The notes: generated from the sequence alone by a model not told the origin. Counted from the first letter of the stretch, positions 36,803-46,125 are shown. The stretch: 64,000 nucleotides of DNA from Rothia uropygialis (GCF_004137765.1 NZ_NOIS01000003.1:372001-436000); one strand, 5' to 3'. Numbers and translations are program-made.

Positions 36803-38044
36803 TTAATGTCTTTTCACGATACTGATGCCCACCGTGTCCCGGCTTGCGCGTTTGTCCCGGCGCGTGACACCCAAGCTGACAAGAGCCAGAACCAGACCCA
36901 GCACGTCGAGTCCTATGCCGATCCAACCTGGTGAGAGGTAACCGAAGCCTGCGGCGATCGAGGCGCCACCCAGCGCGGCACCGAGGGCATTGCCGATGTT
37001 GAACGCTGAGTGGTTCACCGCCGCGCCGAGGAGCGCGGCCTTGCCCGCGATGCGGATCAAACGCGCCTGGATGGACGGAATCAGAATCGACTGCGTGACG
37101 CCGATGAGGAACACCGTAATGAAAAGGCCGGGCTTGGACGGGGCGAGCAGTGTGTACAGCACTAGCGAAATGATGAACGCGGTGAAGCCGAAGAGCACTG
37201 TCTTGGTGAGATTGCGGTCGCTGGCCCAGCCGCCGATCATATTGCCGATTGTCATGCCGATGCCCATGACTGCCAGGACCCACGGGACCACCGCCGAGGA
37301 CAGGCCCGCGACCTGCGTCGAGACCTCGGTGATGTACGAGTACACCGCAAAAAATCCGCCGAACCCGATGGAACCCACGGCGATCATGATCCAGATGCGT
37401 ATGTTCTTGAAAGCGCGGAGCTCAGATCCCGCTGTGCGCGTGGGATCCCCGGCATAGCGCGGAAGAGAAAAGAAGGCGAGAACGAGCGCAAGAGCGAATA
37501 TCGCCGCGACCATCAGATAGGCCGAACGCCACCCGAAGTTCTGGCCGAGCCAGGTCGCGAGGGGCACGCCCACGACGTTCGCGATCGTGAGTCCGGAAAG
37601 AGCCAGGGCAATTCCCTTCCCCTGATTCCCTGGACCCATGATCCGTGCCGCGAGCAGGGAGGCCACCGCAAAATACGCACCGTGAGGCAGGGCAGAAATG
37701 AACCGGAAAGCGGAAAGCAACCCAAAGGTCGGGGCGAATGCGGACGCGAGTGTCCCGATGATGAACAAGCTTAAGAGCAACAACGCCAATCGCGCTTGCG
37801 AGGCTTTGGCGCCGAGGGCTGCGATTGTCGGGGCTCCCACGACGACGCCTAGCGCGTACATCGTGATGAGCGTGCCGGCCTTGGCAATCTCGGTTTCGGG
37901 GGATTGATTGAATTTCGGCAGGAGGTCCCGCGCGATATCAGGAAGGAGACCCATGGAGGCAAATTCGGTGACTCCGATGCCGAACCCGCCGAGGGCGATG
38001 GCCACGAGGGCAATGCCTCGACGGACGGGGGTGAGAGTGGTCAA
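36803..38044 (-). CDS. MFS transporter, DHA1/AraJ-like exporter
   Basis: A 413-residue, 12-helix carrier. It begins RGIALVAIALGGFGIGVTEF followed by ASMGLLPDIARDL, the signature of AraJ/YdhP/chloramphenicol-efflux-type DHA1 exporters, with ALGAKASQARLALLLL as the motif-A region and AFRFISALPHGAYFAVASLL, typical of sugar-efflux/arabinose-polymer exporters. Start is TTG at 38044 preceded by AGGAAGG. It stands alone between recombinase debris and the small secreted-protein locus. Confidence 0.9.
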   Translation of the reverse strand: MTTLTPVRRGIALVAIALGGFGIGVTEFASMGLLPDIARDLLPKFNQSPETEIAKAGTLITMYALGVVVGAPTIAALGAKASQARLALLLLSLFIIGTLASAFAPTFGLLSAFRFISALPHGAYFAVASLLAARIMGPGNQGKGIALALSGLTIANVVGVPLATWLGQNFGWRSAYLMVAAIFALALVLAFFSLPRYAGDPTRTAGSELRAFKNIRIWIMIAVGSIGFGGFFAVYSYITEVSTQVAGLSSAVVPWVLAVMGIGMTIGNMIGGWASDRNLTKTVLFGFTAFIISLVLYTLLAPSKPGLFITVFLIGVTQSILIPSIQARLIRIAGKAALLGAAVNHSAFNIGNALGAALGGASIAAGFGYLSPGWIGIGLDVLGLVLALVSLGVTRRDKRASRDTVGISIVKRH

Positions 38045-38604
38045 GGCTGACCTTCCTGAGTGGAGGGGGGATTCGATTCGATAACAATCGCCCCATTGCG
38101 CGCAGACTAGGCTAGTCCGTCCTGTGTCAGGGTGTCGACCGTGAAGCTTTCCGTTGCTATATGTGACTCGTCATGCGCTCCTCTAGTCTTGAAAGCGCAT
38201 CCCTTGTCGCCTCCGGAGCGAAGGTTTCTTCCGATGACCGGGCGGAAAGATTTCTCAACCAGGCCCTGGAGGACCACATCGACGACAGCTTGCCGACACC
38301 AGTGCTGCAGGAAATCGGCTGTGGGCAATCATCCACTCTTCCGTGATGCCCCATCCCGTTTCGACTGCACTAGGCAACTTTTGGAGGACATGGTGGACGG
38401 ACTACACGGATGTTTCCGGGCGGGAGTATGCGATTCCGCTCGTGACTGTCATTCAATTCCAGTAACTGATCTCTCCCCTGTCACCACTTTGAAGCCGATG
38501 ACGTCATACAACTCCGAAAACAACATATACGGGTTCTTCGGCTCATGAGTTTGGTCGCGTCCGAGGCGGCAGGCGAGGCGCACTGTCCTGAAGTTATTCC
38601 GTAT
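38045..38604. other. Intergenic region without a confident gene
   Basis: 560 bases. A plus-strand frame starting at an ATG near 38173 would give a 57-residue acidic peptide (SSDDRAERFLNQALEDHIDD) but lacks an RBS. No hairpin with a T-run was seen. The left end carries the promoter of the TTG-started exporter gene. Confidence 0.35.
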
Positions 38605-38781
38605 CTAACTCTGTTGCCGAGACCTCATGGACCAGTAGAACGTGACTGACAAAGCTATCACTGCAGTGAAAGCCAGAAGGATGAACATCGGCCCTCCCGC
38701 AAGCAGTGTCAGGCCAAGAGCGAGCACTACGGCTACCCACGCGGATACTGTTGCGAACAGAGCTATGCGGCGCTGACTCAT
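38605..38781 (-). CDS. Small two-helix membrane protein next to the glycine-zipper protein
   Basis: A 58-residue protein: MSQRRIALFATVSAWVAVVL opening, two hydrophobic helices (about 7-29 and 31-50) and a basic end (WSMRSRQQS). AAGGAG lies nine to ten bases before the ATG. It starts 18 bases after the stop of the secreted glycine-zipper protein gene, in the same direction, so both are probably co-transcribed. Small basic two-helix proteins in that position are often immunity proteins of bacteriocins, but no family is recognised and this is only a suggestion. Confidence 0.7.
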   Translation of the reverse strand: MSQRRIALFATVSAWVAVVLALGLTLLAGGPMFILLAFTAVIALSVTFYWSMRSRQQS

Positions 38782-38799
38782 TGGTTTTCACTCCTTCTA

Positions 38800-39369
38800 T
38801 TAGCAGAATGTCGCTGCACCTACAGCGCCGCCGCTAACTGCACCCCCAATGGCAGTCCCAACTGCCCAGCCGGTGACAGTTCCTGCGACAGGAACAGCGC
38901 TACCGATGGTAGCCCCTGCGGCCCCGCCAGCGATAGCTCCAGTTCCAGCACTACCGCCAGTTCCGAGACCGCACTTGGCACCCTTACCCAGGTACGTGTT
39001 GGTCTGCGACGTGTTGGCAGCGTCCTGACTGATGACATTGACTGACACAACGCCATCTTTCTCGGCGTACTTCAGCGCGACGCCATTACCATTCTTGTCC
39101 TTTGACTCAGAAGGAAGGGCTTGCTTGGAGCCGTCCTTGGCGACGACTGCCGACCCATCCTCTACAAGCTTTACTCCATCAGGAAGCCGGAAGGCCAGAT
39201 TCGAATCATCCACTTGTTTGATGCTCTTCTGAGCATCCACCTCAGAGGCCTGCTGGGTCTGGGCTGAGGGAGCTTCAGCTGCATTAGCGGGAGCTAAGAT
39301 ACCGCCGAGAAGCCCTAAGGAGAGAAGCGCTCCCGTGCCAACGGCGGTGGTCTTCTTAGCGGTGTTCAT
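38800..39369 (-). CDS. Secreted protein with C-terminal cysteine-bracketed glycine zipper (bacteriocin-like)
   Basis: A 189-residue exported protein. Residues 1-30 are a Sec signal peptide ending APANA. A hydrophilic middle domain (about 45-118) contains DDSNLAFRLPDGVKLVEDGS and an acidic/lysine-rich repeat-free stretch. The C-terminal 57 residues start at Cys133 and end exactly at Cys189, with an alternating Gly/Ala hydrophobic stretch between (GTGAIAGGAAGATIGSAVPV, GWAVGTAIGGAVSGGAVGAA). Only two Cys occur in the mature protein, so a disulfide that closes the glycine-zipper segment is plausible. This recalls pore-forming bacteriocin precursors with a processed C-terminal peptide. RBS AAGGA precedes the ATG; the upstream DNA is AT-rich. 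Confidence 0.8.
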   Translation of the reverse strand: MNTAKKTTAVGTGALLSLGLLGGILAPANAAEAPSAQTQQASEVDAQKSIKQVDDSNLAFRLPDGVKLVEDGSAVVAKDGSKQALPSESKDKNGNGVALKYAEKDGVVSVNVISQDAANTSQTNTYLGKGAKCGLGTGGSAGTGAIAGGAAGATIGSAVPVAGTVTGWAVGTAIGGAVSGGAVGAATFC

Positions 39370-40143
39370 ATCTGTCCTTCCGTTTTACCCTGCTGGGGTT
39401 CGGCCATTCTCACGTGATGCACGTTACGTATGAAAACACTGAGGATGCAAGGAATAACCACTATGACGTATAAATCGTTACTGAAAATATATTCAAGTAG
39501 TTAACTGTTATTAAATCGTGACAGTCCGGAGACCGCCTCGAGACCGCGAATCATTCATAACCGAAATTACGACTGCGAGGTGGTGGCCAGTCAATCGCCG
39601 TCAGCCGATTGCAACTCCAGGGAAGGTTGTCTCGTTGAATCACACCATGCCCGCTAGACGGCATCCAACCGGGGTAGATGACCCGAAGGTGTGAGACTAG
39701 AGGCGCCACCGTGCCAGCGCCTTAGGAGTTGCATAAGACCGCTTCCAGCTGCGGGATGTCTTGGCACTCTGGCTCGACGCCGGAAGTTGGGAGCCCAGAC
39801 CGGCAACATGCGTTTGATCTAATCTGGGCCACGGGGCAATTGATAGGACAACAGACACCCTCCAGCTCACCGATAACGAGAGGGTCGATCGTTGCTTCAG
39901 GCCAGTGCCCTCCCAGAGGCCTCCCGCCGGGGCCTCTCGGCCTATGATCCATCTCCGAATCTGCCACAAAACGGATTTCACCAGCATGACGAGAATGGCG
40001 CCAAGCCGCTCCGCCCGCCGAACACCTTGAGCTCGCCGCCGCATACTTGCTTTACGATTCAAATAATTTTTACCGGGAATAAGCGGAACTATCGACGTGT
40101 TGATCTTGGTGATTCGCCTTTGACAGACCATCAGGAGGTCACC
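39370..40143. promoter_or_regulatory. Long intergenic region between divergent genes, AT-rich on the left
   Basis: 774 bases. The part near 39420-39530 is markedly richer in A/T than the surroundings and contains -10-like elements for the secreted-protein gene on the minus strand (for example TTATACGTCAT around 39455-39465). The middle (39560-39970) shows fragmented minus-strand frames that I cannot assign. The right end has the strong RBS of the LLM gene. Confidence 0.35.
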
Positions 40144-41244
40144 ATGCAGCTCGGAATCATGACAATTGGGGATGTCACCCAGGACCCCACCAACGGCACC
40201 ACACCGACCGAAAATGAACGCATCACAGCGACCGTCGAGATCGCCAAGAAGGCCGACGATATCGGCCTGGACGTTTTCGCGACGGGTCAGCACCACAACC
40301 CACCGTTCGTGGCTCCGGGTAACCCTCCCACGCTCATGGCGTACCTCGCGGCCGTAACCAAGAACATTATTCTGTCGACCTCGACCACCCTCATCACCAC
40401 GATGGATCCTGTTCGTCTGGCGGAGGACTACTCCTACGTCCAGCACCTGGCCGAGGGCCGCGTGGACCTGATGCTCGGTCGCGGCAACACCGGGCCGGTC
40501 TACCCATGGTTCGGTAAGGACATTCGTCAAGGCGTGAATCTTGCGGTGGAAAACTACAACCTGCTGCATCGCCTCTGGAATGAGGACGTCGTGAACTGGC
40601 AGGGCAAGTTCCGGACGCCTTTACAGTCCTTCACCTCAACGCCGCGCCCGTTGGACGGCGTCGCGCCCTTCGTATGGCACGGCTCCATCCGCACCCCCGA
40701 GATCGCCGAGCAGGCGGCATATTACGGTGACGGCTTCTTCCACAACAACATCTTCTGGAACAAGGAGCACACGGAGCAGATGATCAATCTGTACCGCGAG
40801 CGCTACGAACACTACGGTCATGGAAAGGCCCAGCAGGCAATCGTCGGCTTGGGCGGACAGTTCTTCATGCGGCAGAAGAGCCAGGACGCATGGCGGGAAT
40901 TCCGCCCCTACTTCGACAACGCTCCCGTCTACGGGCACGGCCCCACGTTGGAAGAGTTCACGGATCAAACCCCGTTGACGGTCGGCTCTCCCCAAGAAGT
41001 CCTTGAAAAGACCCTTTCATTCCGGGAGTATGCGGGCGAATACCAACGCCAGCTGTTCCTCGTGGACCACGCGGGTCTGCCCCTCAAGACCGTTTTGGAG
41101 CAGCTCGACATGTTCGGCGAACAGGTCCTGCCCGAGCTTCGGAAGGAGTACTCGGCCTCGCACAACCCCGAGGTGCCGGAAGCGCCGGTTCACCCTCGCG
41201 TCGCTAAGACTCGGGAGCTTCAGGAAGGAGCAAACCATGCGTAA
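40144..41244 (+). CDS. LLM-class FMN-dependent monooxygenase, CE1758-type
   Basis: A 366-residue luciferase-like (alpha/beta barrel) monooxygenase using reduced FMN. Seen: LGIMTIGDVTQDPTNGTTPT at the N-terminus, DVFATGQHHNPPFVAPGNPP, LSTSTTLITTMDPVRLAEDY and GRVDLMLGRGNTGPVYPWFG. The pairing with an FMN reductase directly downstream (eight-base overlap) is characteristic of the CE1758/CE1759 system of corynebacteria and micrococci. RBS AGGAGGT is four bases before the ATG; a longer upstream frame is not used. The natural substrate is unknown. Confidence 0.93.
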   Translation: MQLGIMTIGDVTQDPTNGTTPTENERITATVEIAKKADDIGLDVFATGQHHNPPFVAPGNPPTLMAYLAAVTKNIILSTSTTLITTMDPVRLAEDYSYVQHLAEGRVDLMLGRGNTGPVYPWFGKDIRQGVNLAVENYNLLHRLWNEDVVNWQGKFRTPLQSFTSTPRPLDGVAPFVWHGSIRTPEIAEQAAYYGDGFFHNNIFWNKEHTEQMINLYRERYEHYGHGKAQQAIVGLGGQFFMRQKSQDAWREFRPYFDNAPVYGHGPTLEEFTDQTPLTVGSPQEVLEKTLSFREYAGEYQRQLFLVDHAGLPLKTVLEQLDMFGEQVLPELRKEYSASHNPEVPEAPVHPRVAKTRELQEGANHA

Positions 41245-41911
41245 TCCCAAGATCGTCGTGATCACTGCGGGACTGTCCGAGCCGTCGTCGACGGCGCTTC
41301 TGGGCGAACGCCTCGCGGATTCCGCGCTTAGCCGCCTCGAAGGTACTGGCTTGACCGCTCAGGTCGAGACCATCAGTCTCCGCGGCTTGGCCCACGGGAT
41401 CGCCGATTACATGACTATGGGCTTTCCTTCGGGCGAAGTCGGCAGCGCGCTGGATACGGTACGTTCTGCGGATGCGATCATCGCGGTAACCCCCACGTTC
41501 AAGGCCGGATACACCGGGCTGTTCAAATCCTTCTGGGATCTGACGGACGACGACGATCTTGTGGGAATCCCCACGATCGTCGCCGCTACCGGCGGTACGG
41601 CCCGTCACTCGCTCATGATCGAGTCTTCCCTGCGCCCGCTCTTCGCGTACCTGCACGCCGACGTCGTCCCGACCGGAGTATTTGCGGCAACCGACGATTT
41701 TGGGGCCGACTCCTCACTTCAGCACCGCATCGATCGGGCAGGTCTCGAGCTGGCCGAACGCATCGCCTGGAGATCCGGGGCCACCCGGGCCGAGAGGGCA
41801 CCATCGGTGGAGAAGGAAACCGAGCCGAAGGCGCCGTCCCTCGCCGGCGGTAGGGGGCTTCCTCCGCTCAAGGTCACGCCTTTCGACCAGCTGTTGAACG
41901 GCGAGGCGTGA
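41237..41911 (+). CDS. LLM-partnered FMN reductase, CE1759-type
   Basis: A 224-residue flavodoxin-like NAD(P)H:FMN reductase that would supply reduced FMN to the adjacent monooxygenase. It opens KIVVITAGLSEPSSTALLGE (phosphate-binding loop GLSEPSST) and contains IAVTPTFKAGYTGLFKSFWD and VAATGGTARHSLMIESSLRP, matching the NADPH-dependent FMN reductase family. The C-terminal ~40 residues (after the fold) are a charged tail ending KVTPFDQLLNG. AAGGAG precedes the ATG, which lies inside the end of the monooxygenase gene. Confidence 0.93.
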   Translation: MRNPKIVVITAGLSEPSSTALLGERLADSALSRLEGTGLTAQVETISLRGLAHGIADYMTMGFPSGEVGSALDTVRSADAIIAVTPTFKAGYTGLFKSFWDLTDDDDLVGIPTIVAATGGTARHSLMIESSLRPLFAYLHADVVPTGVFAATDDFGADSSLQHRIDRAGLELAERIAWRSGATRAERAPSVEKETEPKAPSLAGGRGLPPLKVTPFDQLLNGEA

Positions 41912-42140
41912 TACCTCGTCGCTTCAACGGAATTCGATGACGGCGCCGCCCCGGAACGGGGTGGTCCGGCGACCTGTCGTGTCGGACCCAGGCTATGTAG
42001 TCTCTAGATGAAGGCCTCCGACTTCCAAGCCTGACCGTTCCGCGAGGGTCACGAGGGCAAGGATGCGGCCTGAGGCCCTCACCCCTGTTCTGAGTCGGAA
42101 CCGTTCGGCCGATGACGCCTCAAACTAAGGAGCAACGAGC

Positions 42141-42539
42141 ATGGCCATTCCATCCCTGTCAGGCATCCACCATGTGAAGATCCCCGTCAGCGACATCGAT
42201 CAGAGCCGCCGGTGGTATGAGGCGGTGCTCGGCCTACAGGTCAATCACAACTTTAAGGACGACGACGGCGTGGTGCGCGGCGTCGCCGGGACGCTGACCT
42301 CACCCGAGGGCGACGCGTTCCTCTCCATCGCCCTCCGGCAGAATCCAAAGGTTGTTGAAGCGATTCACGGCTTCGATCCCCTTTCGCTGTTCGTCCCCCA
42401 CCATGATGAATTGGCCGCGTGGAAAGAGCATCTCGTTCGACTCGGTTACGACTCTCCCGAATCGACCCCCAATGGCAACGTGCTGCTCCTCCACGATCCC
42501 GACGGCATCGAGATCAGAATCTTCGGCACACGGCCATAA
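42141..42539 (+). CDS. VOC-superfamily (glyoxalase/bleomycin-resistance-like) protein
   Basis: A 132-residue vicinal-oxygen-chelate protein with one beta-alpha-beta-beta-beta pair of modules. It starts GIHHVKIPVSDIDQSRRWYE and ends LLLHDPDGIEIRIFGTRP, with His (GIHHV) and Glu (GIEIRIFG) in the usual metal-ligand positions. Members are dioxygenases, glyoxalases or drug-binding proteins. AAGGAG lies eight bases before the ATG. It is a single gene between the LLM pair and the esterase; its substrate is unknown. Confidence 0.88.
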   Translation: MAIPSLSGIHHVKIPVSDIDQSRRWYEAVLGLQVNHNFKDDDGVVRGVAGTLTSPEGDAFLSIALRQNPKVVEAIHGFDPLSLFVPHHDELAAWKEHLVRLGYDSPESTPNGNVLLLHDPDGIEIRIFGTRP

Positions 42540-42621
42540 CCATCTCGGTCTCCTCGGGCGATCGAATGTCCGTACGGCGCGGCATGATGTGCGCTCTGCC
42601 CCGGCGACCGTTTCTTTCAGG

Positions 42622-42669
42622 GATTTCAGGGCTTCGATCCCTGGGCTTCGATCCCTGGGCTTCGGTGCC
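42622..42669 (+). repeat. Short tandem repeat, 14-bp unit
   Basis: The 14-base unit GGGCTTCGATCCCT occurs twice in succession from about 42629 and is followed by a third, degenerate copy (GGGCTTCGGTGCCT), then GTG start of the next gene about 14 bases on. Each unit is itself weakly self-complementary (GGG/CCC). It lies in the leader of the esterase gene. Confidence 0.7.
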
Positions 42670-42681
42670 TAGGATGATCGG

Positions 42682-43545
42682 GTGAACGATTGCCCGATTG
42701 CGTCCCAGGATTCCCTGACCGTCCAGGGCCGCGAGCGCACCCTGACGTTGGTCGTGCCGAAAAATCTCCCCCCGGACCCTCCGCTCGTGATACTTTTTCA
42801 CGGTTCTCAGCAGAGTTCCCGCGTATTCCGAAAATTCACCGCGGGGACCTTCGACGATGCGGCCGCACGCACCGGTTCCGTCCTCGCCTACGTGGATGGC
42901 TTCGATCGGCACTTCAACGATTCCCGCGTGGGCGCGGACTTCCGATGCCGCGAGCTCGGGATCGACGATGTGGCTTTCACGGCCGCCACGATCAAAAGGC
43001 TGAGAAGGACTCACGGAATCGATGAGTCCAAGGTCTTCGTGGTCGGGTACTCGAATGGCGGTCACATGGTTATCCGTTTGATTCACGAAGCCCCGAAACT
43101 CCTGGCTGGAGCGGCCATTATCGCGGCGACACAGCCGACCCCTGACAATTTTCTGCTTGCCGGCAGACTCCCGACGTTGCCGAGACCGGTACGCCTTCTC
43201 GCAGTCCACGGGACCGAGGATCAGCTGGCTCCCTACAAGGGTGGACAAGCGTCACTGTGGGGAAAGCAGTCTCGGGGAGCGGTCCTTTCCGCACCCGATT
43301 CCGCCCGCTATTTTGCAGAACGCAATGGCATCCACACACCGCCCACCGAGACCCAATGGCATGAAGACGTCGTCGTCACCGAATGGGCCGGACAAGGTCT
43401 GGAACCGGTCCAGCTGTGGACGGTGCACGGTATGGGCCATGTGGTCCCGGTTCCCCACGATCTGCCTGCGAGCCTTGGCCCGGGAACACGAGCATTTGCC
43501 GCGGCGGACGTGATCACGGGTTTCTTCGGTTTGTCCGAGGTATAG
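42682..43545 (+). CDS. Alpha/beta-hydrolase, LpqC/PHB-depolymerase-like esterase
   Basis: A 287-residue alpha/beta hydrolase. After LVVLFHG-like VILFHGSQQSSRVFRKF comes the family core YVDGFDRHFNDSRVGADFRC, the nucleophile elbow VVGYSNGGHMVIRL with Ser at about 121, an acid residue in HGTEDQLAPYKGG, and the catalytic His in VHGMGHVVPVP. This order matches feruloyl-esterase/polyhydroxybutyrate-depolymerase (LpqC) proteins, but there is no signal peptide, so it is cytoplasmic. GTG start at 42682; the RBS is poor (AGGATGATCGG). Confidence 0.87.
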   Translation: MNDCPIASQDSLTVQGRERTLTLVVPKNLPPDPPLVILFHGSQQSSRVFRKFTAGTFDDAAARTGSVLAYVDGFDRHFNDSRVGADFRCRELGIDDVAFTAATIKRLRRTHGIDESKVFVVGYSNGGHMVIRLIHEAPKLLAGAAIIAATQPTPDNFLLAGRLPTLPRPVRLLAVHGTEDQLAPYKGGQASLWGKQSRGAVLSAPDSARYFAERNGIHTPPTETQWHEDVVVTEWAGQGLEPVQLWTVHGMGHVVPVPHDLPASLGPGTRAFAAADVITGFFGLSEV

Positions 43546-43789
43546 CCTGCTCTACCCATGAATCACACCGTTCCCCACTGACGCAGCCTCCCTGACTCAT
43601 GGAATATGGAGACATAGCGTTCGGCTGATCCAGGAACGGTTTCCTCCCGCCTGGCGGAGCGAGTCCGTCTCGACCACAGCACCCTTGCTCTCCGGGCAAC
43701 CACTCGTTTCCTGGGTCGGCCCACACGTTGATGGGGAAACCTGTAACGTCGCCAGCAGAAAAACGCTACGCGTATCGATGAGAGGAACC

Positions 43790-45157
43790 ATGAACGTTTC
43801 GATGTGGCGCAAGCTGGCGAGTCCCTGGTACCTCGTATCCGCCGGCCCCTGGGTCGCCCTCATCGCCATCGTCATCCAACCGATGATGTTTTTCGTAGCG
43901 TTTTTGGCCGTATTTCTCGTCATGGCCCTCATATCCAGCAACGACTATGCGCTGAGCTTCTTTTTCTTCGGGATCCCGTTGCTGGGGGTCATTTTCCTGC
44001 CTGTAGTAGGCCTGTGGTTCGGTTACATCGAGCGTGGCCGGCTGTGGATGATGGGTTTTCAGAACGTTCCATCGGCCCACGTCAATCTGCCCCTCAAACC
44101 TTTCTTGGTATGGCTCAAGACCAGGTATCGCGAACCCGCTTCCTGGCGCAACGTCCTTGCTCTCGTGGTCACGGGCGTCTTCGGAATCGTCAATACGGTA
44201 CTGCTCGCGCTCGAAACCCTGACTCTGGCAACCATGGGGTTTCTGTGGATCTTTACCGGGCAATTCCACAGAACCATTCCGGCCAATGAGCTCCCCGGAT
44301 TGTTCAAGTTCATCCGTCTGATGACGGACGGGGACGTCACCCCAGATGATTGGTGGAAGTTCCCGCTCGTTGCGCTCGCATCGCTCATCGTCTTCGCCTA
44401 TTTCAACGGGCTGCTGGCCGCCGTTACAGGCTCGGCGTCGAAGGCTCTTCTGAGCCCGCGTCCGGAGGAGATCGAGCGTCAGGTTCAACAGTTGACGTCC
44501 TCACGCGCCCGGATCATGGACTCCTTCGAGTCCGAGCGACGCCGTATCGAGAGGGATCTGCACGATGGAGTCCAGCAGGAGCTCGTGAACCTCACACTGA
44601 GGCTGGGCATGGCCGAATACGAACTCCAAGCCCTAGCGAATCAAGGGATCGACGTCGCAGCAGCACGGCAAGAAGTGTCCCGCGCTCAAGAACAGATGGA
44701 CCATGCTCTCCAAACGCTGCGCAATACGGTCCGGGGAATCTACCCTGCGGTTCTCGAAGACCACGGTCTGCGAGCGGCGCTCGAAGAACTCGCGAACAAC
44801 TGCATGCTGCCTGTCCAGCTGGTCTACACCGCAGCAGACCAGCTTCCACAGGATATCCAACGCAGCGCGTACTACATCGCGAGCGAGGCAGTGACCAATA
44901 CCCTCAAGCATTCGACCGCCAGCACCATTTGGATCACAGCGTATACAGAGGACAATGTCCTGCATATCGAAATCACCGATAACGGCCAGGGTGGTGCCGA
45001 TACTCGTGGCGGAACCGGCGTTTCGGGCCTGAACGAACGCGTTCAAACCATGAACGGCAAGGTCTGGCTGGTTTCTCCCCCTGGCGGGCCCACGACCCTC
45101 TTCGGCTCGATACCCTTGGAGGAGAAGCAGACTTCACCTTCGTTGTCCGTCGAGTAG
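43790..45157 (+). CDS. Sensor histidine kinase, NarL-type partner (HisKA_3)
   Basis: A 455-residue membrane sensor. Four to six N-terminal spans occur between residues ~18 and 210. A coiled region (PEEIERQVQQLTSSRARIMD) leads to the dimerisation box ESERRRIERDLHDGVQQE with phospho-acceptor His258, and the ATPase domain has SEAVTNTLKHS (N box), EITDNGQGG and GTGVSGLNERVQ (G boxes). No extracytoplasmic sensor loop of size is visible, so it probably senses within the membrane. The ATG at 43790 follows GAGAGG; an upstream ATG is not needed. The response regulator follows 99 bases downstream. Confidence 0.93.
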   Translation: MNVSMWRKLASPWYLVSAGPWVALIAIVIQPMMFFVAFLAVFLVMALISSNDYALSFFFFGIPLLGVIFLPVVGLWFGYIERGRLWMMGFQNVPSAHVNLPLKPFLVWLKTRYREPASWRNVLALVVTGVFGIVNTVLLALETLTLATMGFLWIFTGQFHRTIPANELPGLFKFIRLMTDGDVTPDDWWKFPLVALASLIVFAYFNGLLAAVTGSASKALLSPRPEEIERQVQQLTSSRARIMDSFESERRRIERDLHDGVQQELVNLTLRLGMAEYELQALANQGIDVAAARQEVSRAQEQMDHALQTLRNTVRGIYPAVLEDHGLRAALEELANNCMLPVQLVYTAADQLPQDIQRSAYYIASEAVTNTLKHSTASTIWITAYTEDNVLHIEITDNGQGGADTRGGTGVSGLNERVQTMNGKVWLVSPPGGPTTLFGSIPLEEKQTSPSLSVE

Positions 45158-45256
45158 CCCGTGAACTGTCGGGAACGTACTGAGCACGCACCATCGACAT
45201 CTGACACCGACACTTCCATAACCTGATCCATAATTCCGTTTCTCAGAAAGGGTCCC

Positions 45257-45919
45257 GTGCGCATCATTCTCGCCGAAGATTCCACCCTCCTCAGAGAGGG
45301 CCTCGTGATGGTTCTCAAACGCCTGGGTCATGAGGTATCGCGTGAGGTCGGGGATGCACCTGGGCTTCTGGCCGCCGTGGACCAAGCGCAAGGACAGGAA
45401 GGGGTCGACGTCGTGGTCACGGACGTGCGCATGCCCCCGACCAATACCTCGGACGGTCTACAGGCCGCGCACACCCTCCGTGAGCGGTATCCCCGGCTCC
45501 CCGTCCTGGTTCTCTCCCAGTACATTGCTTCTGCGTATGCACGGGAGTTGTTCTCCGACGACTCGTCCGGCCTGGGTTACCTTCTCAAGGACCGTGTCGG
45601 CAAAATCGAGGACTTCGCGCGGGCCCTGGAAACGGTGGCCGGGGGCGGGACCGTCATCGACCCCGACGTCGTCAAGCACCTCATGGGAAACGCCGCGTCG
45701 GACAACAGGTCAGCGGTCTTGGAGCGATTGACCCCGCGCGAACTCGAAATCCTCAAGCTGATGGCGCAGGGCAAGGCGAATTCGGAGATCGAGCAGGAGC
45801 TCTACGTTTCTTCCGCGACGGTAGCCAAACACATCGGCAATATTTTCGACAAGCTGGGGCTGGACAGCGACGCCGGGAATCGACGCGTCCGCGCGGTCCT
45901 TGCATTCCTGGACCACTGA
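45257..45919 (+). CDS. Response regulator, NarL/LuxR family
   Basis: A 220-residue two-component regulator. The receiver domain has the acidic pair at residues 7-8 (LAEDST), phospho-acceptor Asp56 in VVVTDVRMPP, and the conserved Lys in YLLKDRVGK. The LuxR-type helix-turn-helix occupies the C-terminus (LTPRELEILKLMAQGKANSE, YVSSATVAKHIGNIFDKLGL). GTG start with AAAGGG four bases upstream. It is the cognate partner of the kinase just before it; target genes cannot be inferred from the window. Confidence 0.94.
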   Translation: MRIILAEDSTLLREGLVMVLKRLGHEVSREVGDAPGLLAAVDQAQGQEGVDVVVTDVRMPPTNTSDGLQAAHTLRERYPRLPVLVLSQYIASAYARELFSDDSSGLGYLLKDRVGKIEDFARALETVAGGGTVIDPDVVKHLMGNAASDNRSAVLERLTPRELEILKLMAQGKANSEIEQELYVSSATVAKHIGNIFDKLGLDSDAGNRRVRAVLAFLDH

Positions 45920-45974
45920 CCCTAGGCGCGTGCCCCGCGCGTCCCCTAGCTTATTCCGAAGAACCATTCTCAAT

Positions 45975-45993
45975 ACGGCCTTTACAAGGCCGT
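45975..45993 (+). terminator. Hairpin after the response-regulator gene
   Basis: ACGGCCTT and AAGGCCGT form a perfect 8-bp stem with a TAC loop, 56 bases after the stop codon. There is no long T-run (CTATTAG follows), so termination efficiency is uncertain. Confidence 0.5.
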
Positions 45994-46125
45994 CTATTAG
46001 GTTGAAGATTTGACGATCCAAAATACTAGTACCCTTTGAATCTGTGACGGGTGTTTTCGCCGCCTTGGACCAAGGATTCGGCGAACTACCGTCGCGGACT
46101 AAGTGACCACCAAGGGAGAGAATAA

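Noticed and set aside
38173-38345. 57-residue plus-strand ORF
   Set aside because: No RBS, no family, and it lies in a region of mixed composition; not enough to call a gene.
39697-40569. 290-codon minus-strand frame over the LLM gene start
   Set aside because: It overlaps the well-supported monooxygenase gene on the other strand for half its length and has no start site or family resemblance.
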